From the NCBI GenBank assembly GCA_022494885.1, contig JAGVSM010003712.1:62001-126000 (forward strand): DNA of 64,000 nucleotides, in the 5' to 3' direction. The notes beneath the pieces were generated by a model, which ran no database searches, was not told the origin of the DNA, and saw only the letters and a list, made by a program, of their open reading frames with translations. This document shows positions 62,691 to 64,000 of this stretch, piece by piece; the stretch's first letter is position 1; the number at the start of each line of letters is the position of its first letter. Made by a program: the position numbers and the translations under genes. This DNA is from Micrasema longulum (lineage: Eukaryota; Arthropoda; Insecta; Trichoptera; Brachycentridae).

Positions 62691-62999
62691 TTTAACTAAC
62701 TAACTAACTAACTAACCATCACGCCATTTCTCCGGAGGGGTAGGCAGAGAGGATAGAACGCCACACCACTCTGTCCTGGCACACTTCCTTTGCTTCCTTC
62801 ACATTCATACATCTTCTCATGCACGCACGTCGATTATTCCGACTTTTCACATGACCACTTTCAAGAATTTGTTGTACTTGATTATGCCATGTCTTTCTCG
62901 GCCTTCCTCGACTTCTACAACCAGACACATTCGCATCATAAATCTTTTTAGCCGTTCTTTCATCATTCATTCGCTCCACATGACCGAACCTTATCTTTT
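62691..62999 (-). pseudogene. LINE-A 3' end with (TTAG)n tail
   Basis: The minus strand encodes FGHVERMNDERTAKKIYDAN, VSGCRSRGRPRKTWHNQVQQ, ILESGHVKSRNNRRACMRRC and VVWRSILSAYPSGEMA (62719-62979, open). It ends GATGG and (TTAG)n at 62692-62714. Frame intact to the stop; 5'-truncated. Confidence 0.85.
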
Positions 63000-63108
63000 T
63001 AATTTATGAAAACTTAATTGGTCTTTTTATGTTAAAACATTGTTGTTCTTAGTACTTATTTTGTATGACTGTATGTTTTCCAAATAAAATAAAATAAAAA
63101 TAAAATAA
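63000..63108 (+). repeat. LINE 3' end
   Basis: 'atgactgtatgttttccaaa' plus a (AAAAT)n tail, like 17690-17726. Confidence 0.5.
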
Positions 63109-64000
63109 AAAATAAAAACAGATGTCTAAAATATATATTTAAGAACCAGAATGTATTTACAAATAATTAAAATAGATCAAGTAAAAGAAGGAATCGTGTG
63201 TTAGAAATACCACATTATAAAACGAGGCTAGCACCAAGGCATGCATATTTTATAGGGCAAAAATTTTTGAATAATTTTTTTACTGATAATATTTAATTGA
63301 TCCCAAACTTTCAAAATTTTTCTTCTTTTAAAAAACACGCACTATCCTGAATTCAAACTAAAGATATCAACTCTTTTTTTCTGTGATATATTTTGTTGCC
63401 CTTTAATAATTTGGAATATTTTAATGATTTTTTTGTATTTTTTATTTCCTTTTTTAATTATTAAATATGTACCTTATAATATTTTACAGAATATTTTTTT
63501 CTCTCTCTTATAATACACAAAAATATTATACACGGCTTTTTATTATAGGAGCAAAAATTCATAAAAATTTCTTGTATACCCAAAAACAGGCTATGCCTTT
63601 ATGGGATTTTTTGTTTACTATTTTTACTGTTAATATGTATTTCACTGATATGCAATTATCCTTTATGTTTATACTATATACTCTGTTTTAAAATTCGCTG
63701 ACAGATATTGATAGGAAAAAACTGTGGCTATAGAGTATTATATCTGATGGTGATCACTTTGAAGGGGACAATTTTAGTATTAAGGAATAAGTCATGTTTC
63801 TTTTCAGTATTCACGAATTCCGTGTATTTTTTTCTATGAAGTGTATATTTTGTTTAAAGAAATAACTGGTATTATTTATTTAACATGCACGGTTTGTATT
63901 ATCATGCTTTGTTTCTTTTGTGAAATTGCGTGGGTAAATGGGTAAACTGCAACAAAGCATATTAAATTACAGAGTATTTAGAATCTACACATTTATTTAC
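63109..64000. other. Unassigned AT-rich stretch to window end
   Basis: A 74-codon plus frame (63467-63691) has no motif. Nothing else recognised. Confidence 0.4.

Overview
This looks like a repeat-rich, AT-rich stretch of an animal nuclear genome, most likely an insect. The evidence is the pogo, mariner, hAT, Penelope and Jockey/CR1-type elements, the tRNA-derived SINEs and the absence of bacterial features; the order cannot be fixed from sequence alone. I found no host gene, rRNA or convincing functional tRNA. Nearly everything recognisable is a transposable element, and most copies are 5'-truncated, frameshifted or nested.

The one intact gene is a 613-residue pogo-type DDE transposase with a C-terminal PHD finger (46950-48791, +). 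It lies in an apparently complete element (46445-49122) with 25-bp terminal inverted repeats, TA target duplications and mirrored subterminal hairpins. A deleted relative with the same ends (50542-52403) lies about 1.4 kb away. Two hAT elements have 8-bp target duplications (400-1133; 44204-46005, which keeps a transposase remnant). There are two mariner remnants (50110-50460, 62340-62465), a Penelope-like element with a GIY-YIG remnant and inverted terminal repeats (10723-11390), and a 33-bp-TIR DNA element in three copies.

Names used below. LINE-A: non-LTR element ending in GRPRKTW...SAYPYGE and a GATGGT end followed by a variable microsatellite; about 20 copies. LINE-B: L2/CR1-group LINE with a (AAT)n tail. 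LINE-C: a second L2/CR1-group family (RKSTLRSAFDSG). Jockey-like: several families seen mainly as C-terminal remnants. Q28: roughly 470-bp repeat with up to four copies of a 28-bp motif and a LINE-B-like 3' end. FB: roughly 430-bp fold-back/tandem family in two subtypes. S1-S3: tRNA-derived SINEs.

Layout: 1-5 kb, LINE-B tail, hAT, LINE-A and Jockey-like fragments; 5-12 kb, Q28, nested Jockey-like, LINE-A/LINE-B, Penelope; 12-22 kb, dense nested LINE-A, LINE-B, FB, Q28, S1; 22-30 kb, Jockey-like tails, FB, LINE-A; 30-42 kb, Jockey-like, a twin-primed LINE-A and two-level nests; 44-46 kb, hAT; 46-52.4 kb, the pogo pair; 52-64 kb, LINE-A, LINE-B, FB, a TIR-33 copy holding Q28 and a Penelope-like insert, three Q28 copies. 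Functionally, the window suggests autonomous/non-autonomous partnerships: pogo with its deletion derivative, and LINE-B with Q28. Paired filled and empty sites make the insertion order readable.
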